Assembly: GCA_025093555.1 (NCBI GenBank)
Contig: JAIWNF010000037.1
Coordinates: 434,001 to 498,000 of the forward strand
Source: Circinella umbellata
Taxonomy: Eukaryota > Mucoromycota > Mucoromycetes > Mucorales > Lichtheimiaceae
DNA: 64,000 nucleotides
Direction: 5' to 3'
Below are positions 48,301 to 60,718 of this stretch, in pieces (within the stretch, counting starts at the first letter, position 1; each line of letters opens with the position of its first letter). Position numbers and translations under genes: made by a program. The notes under the pieces were generated by a model. It was not told the DNA's origin. It ran no database searches and saw nothing but the letters and a program-made list of their open reading frames with translations.

Positions 48301-50276
48301 TACTGACTGTACTACCAGAAGCAGTCGCATTATGTGCTACAGATAACGTGATTGTTGGTTGAAATGCACTATTGGATGCAGGAACAAATCCATTATATAT
48401 CAAAGTATTCATATCTTCATAATTATTTTGATCAATGGTAATTATCGTTGGTTGAACGCCTGGTGTTAATTGCAAAGTTAAATCCACTTGAGTTCGTTCA
48501 TTACACGTGCTACTACCTACGCAGCCTGGCGTAGTTGCATAAACGGAATATTGACCCTGGACCGGTATATATCTAATAAATAAATAAATTTATTTATTTA
48601 ATTGTGTTTCATTATAACTCGGTTTCTTTCCTAAAAGAAATAGACGCTTGTGTGACACTATTTCAACTTACGGTGAATAAGTAACCGAGGCATTGGATGT
48701 AGCTAATTCTGAAGCAGGAAACGTAGTTGTCATGAAATTTTGATATGCTCCATATACAAATCGTTCTTCCCAATTTCCTGTTGTACTGGATGATGGAGAT
48801 GGAGTAGATCCACAAGAATTTGTGTTACTCCCTGAAGCACCTGTATGTGCGTATACAGCAATATCTAAAAAAAATCATCAATATATAGTTATAATATATA
48901 TCTTACAAGAGTTTAGAAAGAGAAGTTACTACTAACCTGATTTAAATATTTGAACATGTCTTAAACCACCACCCTGACCATACCAAGAATCAATTTGAAT
49001 ACGAATGCCTGATGATGTACTTTCTGAATTTAATACAGTAAAATCTTGATATTCAATATTTGGATCATTTGAAAGCTCACAATCTGTAGTGCATGTTGTT
49101 ACTTGTTGTGTTGTTGGATCTATATAAGATAATTCAAAATATTCATTCGTTCCTAATGCAATGATACTGATATCAATCATGTTTTTAGTATGAGTATTAT
49201 AAAAGTTTTGTTTTTCGCTTTTGTTGAAGTTGCTCTTTACCTGAAAGATTTTGTACCATGATTTGGTTCTTTTACATTTGATATACGAAACATTGAAGGT
49301 TGAATAGGATATCCGAAATTAGCATCCCAATAACCTGGAACACCATCTTGTAATAACCATGGTTGTGATTGATTATCATTATTTGATTGACAAATAGCAT
49401 TATTTGGATCACTAAAGTTTCCTGTTAATGCACCATTTCCTGATGAAACTTGCTGATTAGAATAAAGAATATTGTGATGAGTTAAATTATATATGCATGA
49501 TAAACAATAAATTATAAAAAGATGAAAAAAAAATTGATATTTACAGTAGGTGCATTCATATTAACAGGTTGACTTGAAATAGCATTAAAATATTGTCCAT
49601 CACCTGTAGCTTCAAATCGACCTCCAAATAAAATTGTATTCATTAATGTATTGCGATTAATTGTATAAACAGGCCCATTAAAACCTTTCCAAGGCACAGA
49701 ACCCCACGTCTGATTGTTTATATGCCAGATAGCTGCATGTCCAGCAAACGATGTCAAGGTATCATTCGATACACCAATAGGTGCAGTAAAATCACCACCA
49801 ACATAGACTGTATCTGATTCACAATACAGTGCATAAACAGCACCATCTAGACCTTGACCTAATGTATCAAATGCTTGACTGATTTGATTATAACGTACAA
49901 TACGATTCACCAATGTATTATTTAATGTCGTAAATGACCCACCAATATATAAATCATACGAATTTAAAGAATTTGTCGTTGACGTTGGTACAAGACATGT
50001 TGTAAAAATATCACCATCAGAAGCAGTACCCAACAATTCATAGGTATTGTTGTTGTGTAATAAGATAGCACCAGGGTCATATATTGATTCGAATTGTTTG
50101 TTATTTTTAAAGGGTGATATACCTGCATAGTCGCCTGCAAAACCGAGTTGACCTACAGCATCAGATCGTACGTTGGGTAGATCTATGGCAGCAGTGAAGC
50201 TATGTTGTTGTGAAAATAATAATAATAATAATAATGGTAATAATAATAATGGTTGTAAGTTGAATGATCGAGACAT
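45336..50276 (-). CDS. RAX2: Rax2-like cell-polarity landmark protein with C-terminal SH3 domain
   Basis: Ten exons (50276-49545, 49452-49241, 49166-48937, 48864-48672, 48572-48181, 48069-47863, 47778-47669, 47598-46494, 46377-46108, 45943-45336) give 1352 residues. A signal peptide (LLLLPLLLLLLFSQQHSF) precedes a long glycosylated ectodomain of repeated blades such as LYIGGSFTTLNN, VYVGGDFTAPIG, ILYIGGQFSGLNS and IFIGGDFTFVGSS, the Rax2 pattern. One membrane helix (VPAVILISIAISLGLIFVLV) follows, then a cytoplasmic tail with an Ala/Gly-rich linker. The last about 65 residues read as an SH3 fold: AKYPFDAKEYGELGF, WWMGYKDDG and GLFPSNYV. Rax2 marks division and growth sites at the cortex in yeasts and hyphae. 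An SH3 tail would give it a direct cytoplasmic binding surface. Confidence 0.9.
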
Positions 50277-51180
50277 GACTAAATTGAGTAATGTATTTTT
50301 GTTGATATCGAGTGTTTAAGTTGAATTATAAAGTAATTGTAAGTTTATATATAGTTTGTAATATATAATCGTAATTAATTAAGAGCCTTCCTTCCATCAA
50401 CTCTTTGATTCCACCCTTTGAATGATGGTTTTAAAAATTATAATTTTTTTTCTGAAAGAGATGATGAATGTAGAATATAAAGCTGGAAGGAGGAGGTAGA
50501 GGTTACTGACGAAATAAGGTAGTGGTGTTGTTTTTCGTTTTTTTTTGTTGTTATTTTTGCTATTGTTATTCGCTAGTAATACTAATCGCACATACCAAGC
50601 AACTAACTAACAACAAAAAGAAAGTCTATAAAGAGTAAAAGTAAAAACAACTACTCGAAAAAAAAAATATTTAATGATGTGTGTGCCTTGTCTATATTTG
50701 AGTAACATGAAAGGGCGGAGCGAAATGAAAATCGGTTTTGATTTATTACCTGAACGCCGACAGCTCGCACGCAGTAAAGAAGATAATAGATAATCTTTTA
50801 AGAACAAAAAGAGGGCAAAAGTGATTATTATTATTGTTAGTTATTTAATCATGAAAAAAGAAAAGAAGAGAAAAGAAAAAAAAAAGAGGGAGTAAGTATA
50901 TATGTTTATATATATTTATCTACATATAATTTATAGGAGTATACATATAAGTTATAAGTATAGTATCATAGGAGCCCCGGGTTTCATAAGCAGACAGGAG
51001 GAAGAAGATTCTGCTCATGAAGCACCACGATTTTTAAAGGTGGTACAAGAAGTTTTAGGTAAAATGTCCTACTCTTTTTGGATTCAATCTCATTCACATT
51101 TAATTTTTGAGTGCTTAATCTCTTTTTTTTCTTTATTTCTTTTCCTTTTCTAAGACAACTAAATAAACCTTCTCTATACG
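50277..51180. promoter_or_regulatory. Shared upstream region, Rax2 and RhoGAP
   Basis: 904 bases between divergent start codons. Includes A-rich runs (50860-50890) and a short open plus-strand piece at 50970-51060 that could be a 5' UTR exon but gives no recognisable protein. Confidence 0.5.
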
Positions 51181-54100
51181 ATGGTTCAGTATCTTATTGC
51201 TGTGTGGGATTATGTTGCTGAAGGTGAATTTGAATTATCTTTTAAACAAGGTGATAAAATAAAGTTACTTGAGAAGCATAATGATGATTGGTAAGAAAAA
51301 CTATAAACTACTGGCCACCTCTCTTTTTATATAGTAGTTTTTGCTTTAACATGTATTATTTTTTACAATTCGACCAATGTTTATTATTGAATAAAATTTT
51401 TGTTTAGGTGGGAAGGTAAATACTTTTTTTCTTCTTTTTACTCTTTGTCAAAACGTTTATAGTAGATAATGAAAGAGTGAGAGATGCCAAAAAAAAAAAA
51501 AGAAAAGGGTATCATGAAAACTAATTCAAATAATATATATTTCAATAGGTGAACTAAACGATGAGATTGGTTTTTTTCCTGCCAACAGAATTCGACTTGA
51601 AGTTGAAAATAATACGTTAGGTAATATAATGCATATTAAAATGTGGAAGAAAAAAAAAGTGGGGAAGTGAATTCAAACTTTTGAGTATGTAATTTTTTAG
51701 ATAATAGACAACAACGAGCTGTAGTAAATGACATTCTTACGGAACCATCAACATCATCTAGTAAAAATGTTGTTCCTGAACATGAAAATAGTTTTCAAGA
51801 ACAGCCAAGAGACGATAGTCAACAGCAACAACCGAAGTTACCTCCACGAAAATATAGTAGCAACAATAATAATAGTAATACCCCGGCTGGTCCGAGCGAA
51901 ACCCCATTAATAAATGATAGTATCCATGACAGCAATAATAACGATAATCATAACGACAACAACAATAATAATAATATATTACCCGAGGGGTGGCAAAGCG
52001 CATATGGTTAGTTTTTTAATAATATAGATTATAGTAGGAGAGAAAAAAAATATTAAAGTTTATTGTTCTACTATACAGACGATCAAGGTGTAATTTATTA
52101 TTTCAATGAACATACCGGTGAATCACGTTGGGATAAGCCTACTATTTATGAAGAAAATGATAACTTGGCAACACAGTTACATAATACAATGACATTATCA
52201 TCACAACCGCCTTCTTCCTCTGTTAATGTACCACAACATCATCAACAACAACAGCAACATCCAGTTTTACCACCACCACAACATAATGATAATAATGAAG
52301 AGGTAGAATCTTTAGAAACTGGACTTCAAAGACTGAATCCCTTTGAGTTAAAACAACTGGTAAGGATTAATTAGTATATAAACAACGTGAATAATATTTT
52401 TCTTTGCTCGGTTTATTATTAATGCAAAATTAAACTACTCTTTTTAGCAACTTGATCAACTTCAACCCGATTGGATTCGTCAACAAAGTTTTATCCAAAT
52501 GAAAATGACAGCTGAAAAAGATAATGGAGGAAAACTTAGTTCGTGGAAGATATATTTTGGTGTTCTTTCCAATGGATTTCTTATTCTTTATAAAGATAAT
52601 TATTCTAAAACAAAGGTAAAAAAAACCTATGATTATTCTCTTATAAAAAATTACGAATTCTAATAATAGGAATCATCAATATCATCATCATTATCATCAA
52701 TATGGTTCTTCTTCATATTATTAATTTAGAAATACAGTAAACCATTGACACCTATCGGGTGTTTTGATCTTGATAACTGTCGAATTGAACCGGCCTCAAA
52801 AGGAGACACGAAACGAAAGCATTCTTTTCTTATTAATACACCTAGAAAAGTAACTATCTATGTTCAAACATCAAATGATAAAGAATTATCAGCGTGGCTT
52901 GATGCTATTATGCGAGAACTTATCGCACGTAAAGAAGGACATAATGAGGTAAACTTAAGGGTGGATAAAAAAAGACAAAGTACCATTACCTGTTATTACT
53001 ACTGCTACTACTATAAAATGAAAACTAATTTTTTTTTGGCAAATATATATATATATATATATATAGGAAAGCGGTATGTTATATGGATTGTCATGTTATT
53101 ACATATTGGTAGTATAAGCAAAAGTATCTAATTTCTTTAAAAAAAACAACTGTGTATAAGTAGATATAATGCGATTATTAAGAAAATTGACATCAGATTC
53201 TGAACAAATGAAAGTAAATCGTAAAATGTCAAAGAAAAAAGGTAAAACAAAAAAAAACTGATAGTATTAACAAAAGAAAAAACAGGAAAAGAGTATGAAA
53301 AAAAAATAAAAGCTAAACTTATATTTCTTATTATTATTTAGAATTGGATGATAGAGACTGGCGGAACCGTCATAAGCATGAACCAACAACAGGAATGGAT
53401 GAAAAAGGTCGACCTAGTAATAACAAGATTGGAAATTGGTTTGGAAAACCTCATGGTCGCACTACTGACAAATTACCACCTCAAGCTATTGCTGGAAATA
53501 ATATCACGCAACAACAACCTTTAGGAAATGAATTGTTTGGAGGATTTTTGACAATGGGGAAAGATGGTGAATTACCTCGAGTTGTGCAAATGTGTATAGA
53601 AGAAGTAGAAGCAAGAGGATTAAATTCGGTTGGAATTTATCGATTATCAGGTCCTGCTTCATGCATTCAACGATACCGAGCAGCTTTTAATCGTAGTATG
53701 TAGCATATATATAGACGTTGTTTTATCATCAAGTTCGTTAGTGAAAGTGAAAAAGTTACAAATCATCCTAGTAATAATGGATTATATTCTATTAGATGAA
53801 CCTATTTCTTTTGAAGATACAGATATCAATGCTGTCACTGGATTACTAAAACTTTATTTTCGAGAACTCAAAAATCCATTAATGACTTTTGAATATTATG
53901 ACTGGTTTATTGATGCTGCAAGTATGTAACCTTTCTCTTTCTCTCATAATTCATGGATATACATTGATCAAAAACGATTAATTATTATTATTATATATAG
54001 GAGAACATGAATATGATGAACGTATGTATAGGATAAAGGCAACCATTCATGTCCTTCCCAAGACCAATTTTACAGTACTTGAATATTTAATGCGGCACTT

Positions 54101-54347
54101 AAGTCGAGTAGCTGATTATTCCGATATTAACAAAATGGAACCATCCAATTTGGCTTTAATATTTTCGCAAGGATTATTGCGACCTCCTGCGGATGACCTA
54201 AGTGGTATTATGCAAACTGATCTTCAAAGTAAAGTAATTGAAGCCATTATTCAACAGGTTGATTGGTTTTTTGAAAAGGATGATGACGAAGATAATAATG
54301 AAGAGCAACAACGACAACAACTTCTTCAAGATGAACCTTTGATATAA
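51181..54347 (+). CDS. SH3-WW-PH-RhoGAP protein
   Basis: Twelve coding exons: 51181-51290, 51408-51415 (8 nt), 51549-51620, 51701-52006, 52079-52359, 52448-52615, 52730-52948, 53067-53073 (7 nt), 53164-53241, 53342-53695, 53796-53921 and 54001-54347; 691 residues. Domain order: SH3 (IAVWDYVAEGEFELSF, DDWWEGELNDEIGFFPANR), Asn/Gln-rich linker, WW (LPEGWQSAYDDQGVIYYFN, ESRWDKP), PH (about 280-400, starting IRQQSFIQMKM), basic linker, and RhoGAP with the arginine finger Arg517 in VGIYRLSG and NPLMTFEYYDWF, MEPSNLALIF. This layout matches the ARHGAP9/12/27 group of animals. It should speed GTP hydrolysis on a Rho/Rac/Cdc42-type GTPase at membranes. Rax2 is its divergent neighbour. Confidence 0.93.
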
Positions 54348-54560
54348 TTATCAGTTATTACATAGAAATCTTGGATACAACATTACACTACATAATACAT
54401 CATACATACCCCCTATCTTGTCTTTAAAAACAAACTTTTCTCATTTTATTTTAAATTTCTTTTTAATTGTATAATATATTTATGTATAAAATCGATTATT
54501 TTTGTTTATTTTCGAATCCTTATTGGAAAAAAAAATTACGATACGTATACGACTAATTTG

Positions 54561-57500
54561 TTATTCCTTCCCTCGTTTTGCGAGATGAATATCACGATAA
54601 ATGCATTCTACTGCCTTTTTCAATCCGTTCTCCTAATTATTCATCGTAACAAAATATATATAAATTGAAAAATGATATTTTCTCTATATATCACACACAA
54701 AAAAAATTACCTCTTGAATCGCAGCTCCCAGAGCTTTTGCTTTACTGATCGTCACCAAATTATGTGTAATTTCAATCAAAGCTTCAATTAACTTATCTGT
54801 TGTCAATTTGGATATACATATTCCTACACCTAGTTCTTCTATTCGTTGGCCCCAAAATCGTTGATCACCGAAAAAAGGTTTTATTACCGTAGGTAACCCA
54901 GCCCTTAATCCTGCAGCAGTAGTACCTGCACCTCCATGATGTACAACACCTTGAATTTGTGGGAATAACCAATCATGTGGCACCGAATCCAAATTCAATA
55001 TATCAGGAGAGCCTTGCAGGATATCAGTTGCAATTTTATCATCATCTTGTTGTTGTCCTTCCTGATTAGTATTGTCATTACGTCGCGATGACCAACCCTT
55101 GCAAACAATAGCACGTACATTGGCTTGTTTGACTGCCTCGACAATTACAATGCTCATAGCATTTGGATCAGGTACAATAATGGATCCAAAACCAATATAA
55201 ACAATAGGTTTGCTCTCTTCATTTTTTTGCTGTGTTGAAGAAGAAGTGTTTCCTAAAAATTGTAACAGTTCAGTACTTGGTTTCCAAGAAGTATTCGGAT
55301 TATCCAAAAACCAATATCCGGTGCAATGAATAAAATCGGCCCAATCAGGAGGCATTGCCACAACAGAAGGGCTAAACGAGTATATATGAGGTACATTCCA
55401 TAACTCAAGTTTTTCTCTTGTTGTATGTGGGAGACCTAATTTTTTACGACGGAACCTATTGATTGCTTTTGAAGTACCGGCCCATAGTGCAATATCAATT
55501 ATAACATAAGTCATGTCATTATAAAGAAGTCGTCCAGATGTATAGTTTTGTACTGCAAAAGGATGCGGGAATCGTGTTGTACGAGTCCATGGAAAGGGCA
55601 TTGATCTAAAGTAGGGTATCTCTGTAAAAGAGCAAAAAAAAAGGAGAAAAATGCTTTATTAATAAAAACATACGTACGTAAAAAAATGTTTATCTAATTA
55701 TCATTTTTTTTGGCACCACATATACACGTTACAATCAACATATACCTAATTTTTCAGCCATATGTACGCCAACCATAGCGCTAGGGCTTTCTATAAGTAG
55801 ATCCGTGCCTTGACATGCTTCCCAAGCTGTAGCCAATAATTCATCAAACCAGGTATAAAACTATATATATGCATTCATATACAGTAATAAAAAAAAGTAA
55901 TCGTTAGCATATTGTGAATTGATAAAAAGTTAATAGTAAGATTTATTCAATTGACAGTAATGAGAAAACCTACAAACTTCGATCCATCTTTCACGAAAGA
56001 ATAGGAAAGAAATCCATTATCGACACATAATTTCTATTTTCAATTGAAGTCTTACAATTAGTATATACAAATAACATCCATTGGAATAAGAAAAAGTCTT
56101 TTTTTATACCATTAATTCGCCAGGATCGCCTCCGATTGAACGAAACTCAATCCCATGATCTTCTACCCAAGATTGATATTCACTATGAGATGCAATCCGA
56201 CAACGATGTCCTTCTGTTTGTAACTCTTTACATAACGCAATATAAGGTTGAACATCACCTCGTGATCCAATTGTTAAGCATGTGATATGCATATTAGATT
56301 TTGGTAACAAAGGCTTATTAAAAGAATTGTTCTTTGAAGTATTGGATAGCAAAGGTGGTCCATCTAAATAATTATATATCCAAACTATTACTAAAAAAGT
56401 TCATTATTGTCGTCATTGCTTTTATATTCGTTCGGTTAAAAGAAAAAAGATATTGCTATGTATGTACTAATGGCGATTGAGAATAATAGAGGATAACTTA
56501 CTATATCCCAGTGGTGGCATAACATGCTCTGTTGATGTTGCTAGAATATCACTCATTTTGTTAGATCGAGAATAATCTTTACTATTTAAAAAAAACAAAC
56601 AAACAAGAAATTATATATAGGTGCTATCAGTAAATCGGTTTGCTAGCCCATGACAATATTATATGTAATGTTTACACCTGATGAAGATAGTATTACGTAG
56701 TACTAAACTTACATTTCGTCATCTGTTTTTGCCTCATTTATAAGGATATATAAAAGCGCATAACAGGAATCCCTTATATCTACTGATGAAAACTCCAGGT
56801 AAATCTGTAGCAACAGTAATAGTATATGAGCAAGTTAAGTAAAATCAAATTATTATACATTAATAATGAGCCCTGCCGTAGCTTATTACGCACTACAAAA
56901 TACTTTAATTTTATTACCTCTTCTTGCATATTCTGAGTGATCAATCCAATACTATGAAGGAAATAATATCCACGACTTTTTATTCTTCTTACTGAGGTAA
57001 TATCTGTAATTGGAATTACAAGCTAAAAAAAAGTTAAATAAGTGAAAGTTTACTCTGGTACACACATATATATAATGATAAGAGTATGTATACGAGTAAA
57101 ACAACCTTTTGACGTCCTGCAAGCACCTTGGAATAAAAACAAATATAATTTAGCGAGTACAATAAACGACCATAATAAGGTAGAGTTTTCCATAATGCTG
57201 TACTAAATGCTAAAAATGAATGAATAAATATAAAAGAATATATAAGTATCAAATAAGCTTTATCTTTGGTAATCTTTATTGGCTTTGTTTTGTTTGGTGG
57301 CTACTGTTATAGTAGCATTATAAAGCAGAGCACTAATAATAATAGGTCTTTACTGATTGACTTACTTACCTCCAATTACTTGTTCATTCTCTCCAAGCAT
57401 TGGAAACGTTTTACGTAATTTCTGATCAGCCAGTGCTTGTTGTGACTCATCGGTATCATTTATTTGAGTAGTGGCTTTTGGTGGCATCGATGTTTGCTGT

Positions 57501-60232
57501 AATATATCACGATAAGCAGGAGCAATCCATGACGCTTGAAGTTGTTGCTGTTGTCTTGGGATTGAATTATATATTGCCATTGTTGGTCCTAATATTAAAG
57601 CATTTAAGTCTGAATTGGATGGTGTTTTGATATGTCTTTTTAATCCTTCACCAAAGCTGCTTGACCGAAAATGTCGCGTTTTCGCTGAAAGTGATAATAA
57701 TTTGTTTTCTGCATTAGTAATAATACTAGAAGAATTAGTGTTGCTATTGGTATGAGGGCTAGTGAAAGTTGAATATACTGGTGCTTTTTGCTGATGTTGT
57801 TCTTTGTTCCATGTGTTATTAGGCGTGGCAGGTAATCCTAAGGTATTACGTGCTTTTTGCTTTATAGATGCTGTTGAGGAACTTCTGAAACGACCTTCGT
57901 TCTTTGAAACGGGTTTTGATTGTTTCGCACTACTATTGTTATTTTTTAGCTTATCTACTTTATATTTCTTAATTAGTAGAAGCGTCTCAGTGTAAAACAA
58001 TTAAAAAAATGAATTAATACAGTCCATTTTTCTTTTTATCAGCTTACCTTTTTGTTGCTGTGATATTGTTGTTGTTGTAACATCATTTGGCTCTATACCT
58101 GGCAATGATAGTTCTCGTGTTTTCTGTTGTTGTTGTTGAGAGGAAGAATCCATAGTAGGTGATAACGGAGGCGATGAAAACCACCCAAAGGGCCATGAAT
58201 TACGTTGTTGATTTCGATCATTATTGTTATTAGAAGCGTTGTCAGATTGTGTAGTATTCATTGGTCCCTGTACCGCATCATCCTTACTGCCTGTTGGTGT
58301 TTCAAAAGCTGAACTAAATGTTGAACATCTACTACTTGATGCTAAATTGGCATCAAGGACGTCACTGTTTATAGATCGATATTGTTGTTGTTGTTTGCTG
58401 CCATTATTGTTAGTGTAGTTGTTTGCTAACAATGATGCAGGATTTGTAAGTACGCCAATAAGCATTGCAGCAGACATTCCAGATGTATTATTGAATAGAT
58501 TATCTTCTTGACTTGAAAAACCAGGATTTGTTATTGAGTCTATTAAACTTCTTTTTACTTCCTCTTTTTGTTGTTCTTCTTGTTGTTCGGATTTTACTTC
58601 CATTATCTCCGTCTTCTTTTGTTGTTGTCGCTTTGAATTCCACAATTCTTCAATTTGGTGATAAGTCTTCTCAATATCTGGAAAGAACGCAAAATAATAC
58701 TATTTTATTTGTAGGTAAATTTAGAAGTATGTATATAGTACAGTCTATATATTATATTTCACTTTTCTTTCGCTCTTTTATTGATGTCATGTATAAATAA
58801 TTAAAGAAACAAACTAACCTCATCATCTAAATTATTTAAATCATTCATATGACTTAATTTAATTCGAATATATTGAGCAAACTTGAAAGCAAAATTTCTA
58901 CTGATATTAGAAATTCGAGAGAATGGTAATATAATACGGACACTATTACCAGAGTTACGTGCTATAAATATGGCACGTCGTAGTTCATCCATCCTAACAG
59001 CGATAAAAGTTTCCAGAAAGTAAATAAATCAAATAATATTTTATACACATCATACATACAAACTAACCATTCTTTTTGGGAAACTTCAGAATCTGCCGCA
59101 AGTATCCAGTGACGTTTCTCTCCAACAATCTGAAATCCAAACTTTCGAACAGATGAATCTTGAACGTCAATAATATGTTTGAGATCTATACTATCTATAG
59201 GCTCATATTTATCTTCTGCTGAATTATACCATGACAGTACATGATTCTTTAATTGAAAATAACTTCGAGTTGATAATGGTGAAGTCTTGTGTACTTTTCT
59301 TAATAAATAACCCGTTTTTTCAATATAATCCTAAATTGTTTTAGTTAAAAAGAGATTGATATTTTGATGTTATTGAGATTATAAAGTAATAAATAATTGC
59401 TATTACTACTATACTCATAGTAATTACATTCTTTTCAGGTAATGCAGCATAGAAGCAAAGACTCTCGTTTGTAATATATAACCATCCAGGTAAGGTTACC
59501 AATTTTAATAAATAACATGGGTATTCTTTAAGAATAGAACCATTGATAAAATATGATGATATATCAAGAAATCAGTTTGCTTTTTCTTTTATAACGTACA
59601 ATATACTTTTAGATTACCGTCAATAAGTTGTTCGTCTGATAAAAGATCAAATAATTGTTGGGCTTTATCCGTAGAAGTCATTTTTTTATCATAAGACTGA
59701 TAATCATCATCCTCTTCGTCTTTGTTGTTATTCTTATCATCATCATTGTCTCGCTCCAAAGTGATTGATTTTCTTGAGTTCCTGGTTTGTTAGTAAAAAT
59801 ATGAATATATGTAAAAAACCAAAAAAAAAAAAAAGAAAAAAAAAAAGAAAAAAAAGACATATATAATGAGAAAGTGAGGATAAGAAAAGATAAAAGAAAA
59901 CATACTGCTTTTGAGGTACATTCGTAGTAGTTCTTGTTGGTTCAGGACATTCAATGGACATTTCTCGTTGTAAAGAAGCAGGTCTAAGCAAAGTTTTTTT
60001 AGAGCCTTGTGTTGTTATTGTTATGTTGTTATTATGTATTACTCCTTTTTGTTGGTTGTCAACCTGACCTCCTGTCCCTTGGCAATGGTCAGCATCTTGG
60101 CGTGCCAAGCTATCAGTCGTAACAATATTATTACTTTTCACTATATAGAGACAATGTCAGAACTTTCAATATATATATATGTAATTATCAATGAGTGTAT
60201 ATTTTATTTTATTTTATTTTACATGTAGACAT
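54561..60232 (-). CDS. ATG26: Sterol 3-beta-glucosyltransferase Atg26
   Basis: Sixteen exons join in frame to 1305 residues: 60232-60223, 60140-59906, 59781-59618, 59525-59428, 59330-59068, 58993-58819, 58699-58048, 57957-57370, 57209-57106, 57022-56918, 56804-56713, 56581-56502, 56363-56110, 55860-55746, 55621-54711 and 54632-54561. The first GRAM half starts at [19 protein letters not shown]; a PH domain follows ([17 protein letters not shown] to [13 protein letters not shown]); a second GRAM block is at [19 protein letters not shown] and [13 protein letters not shown]. The glycosyltransferase has the donor-site loop [24 protein letters not shown] and the sugar-nucleotide motif [17 protein letters not shown]. 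It transfers glucose from UDP-glucose to ergosterol at membranes; in some yeasts it is needed for pexophagy. A Ser/Gln/Asn-rich insert of about 370 residues separates the PH and second GRAM. The 10-nt first exon is inferred. Confidence 0.92.
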
Positions 60233-60718
60233 ACTAAAATGAGCTAATGGGTGACAGGTTGAGTTGTACGCTGCACGTAAGAAAGTATTCTTATCTGGTT
60301 ATGAAAACGCAGATACGCACTCACTTTTTTTTCGGAGCCAAAGGTTTCGATTATGCCGAATGACCTGAATAAAAGGTTACGATTTATTCTTCTTTTTTTT
60401 TAATATAGAAAAAGAATAGTTCCTGCTAGTCACTTTATGTATTGACTTTTTTTGGGACTAATATATAGTATATTTAATGCAATCATAAGATATCAAATAA
60501 GTATTTTTAACTCCTCTATTTATAATATAATAACTACAATCAAAATACTATTTCTTGTTTCTATATTATAAAGAAATATACAGTAAGTCTTTGACCACTG
60601 TAAGTTTATATTTGCATAGAAAAATAGCTGAAAAGAAAAACTTCCATTTGATCCTCCGCTAAGCAAAAAAAAAGTAACCTTTTATCCTTTCTTTGCTTTT
60701 TTGTATCGACCCTGAAAA
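60233..60718. promoter_or_regulatory. Shared upstream region, Atg26 and capping protein alpha
   Basis: 486 bases between divergent starts. A TTTTA repeat lies just inside Atg26 intron 1 next to it (60202-60221). No motif that I can name. Confidence 0.5.

Noticed and set aside
50902..51153. Plus-strand frame upstream of the RhoGAP start as a 5' coding exon
   Set aside because: No recognised domain, and the SH3 domain starts properly at the ATG at 51181, as usual for the family. It may be 5' UTR.
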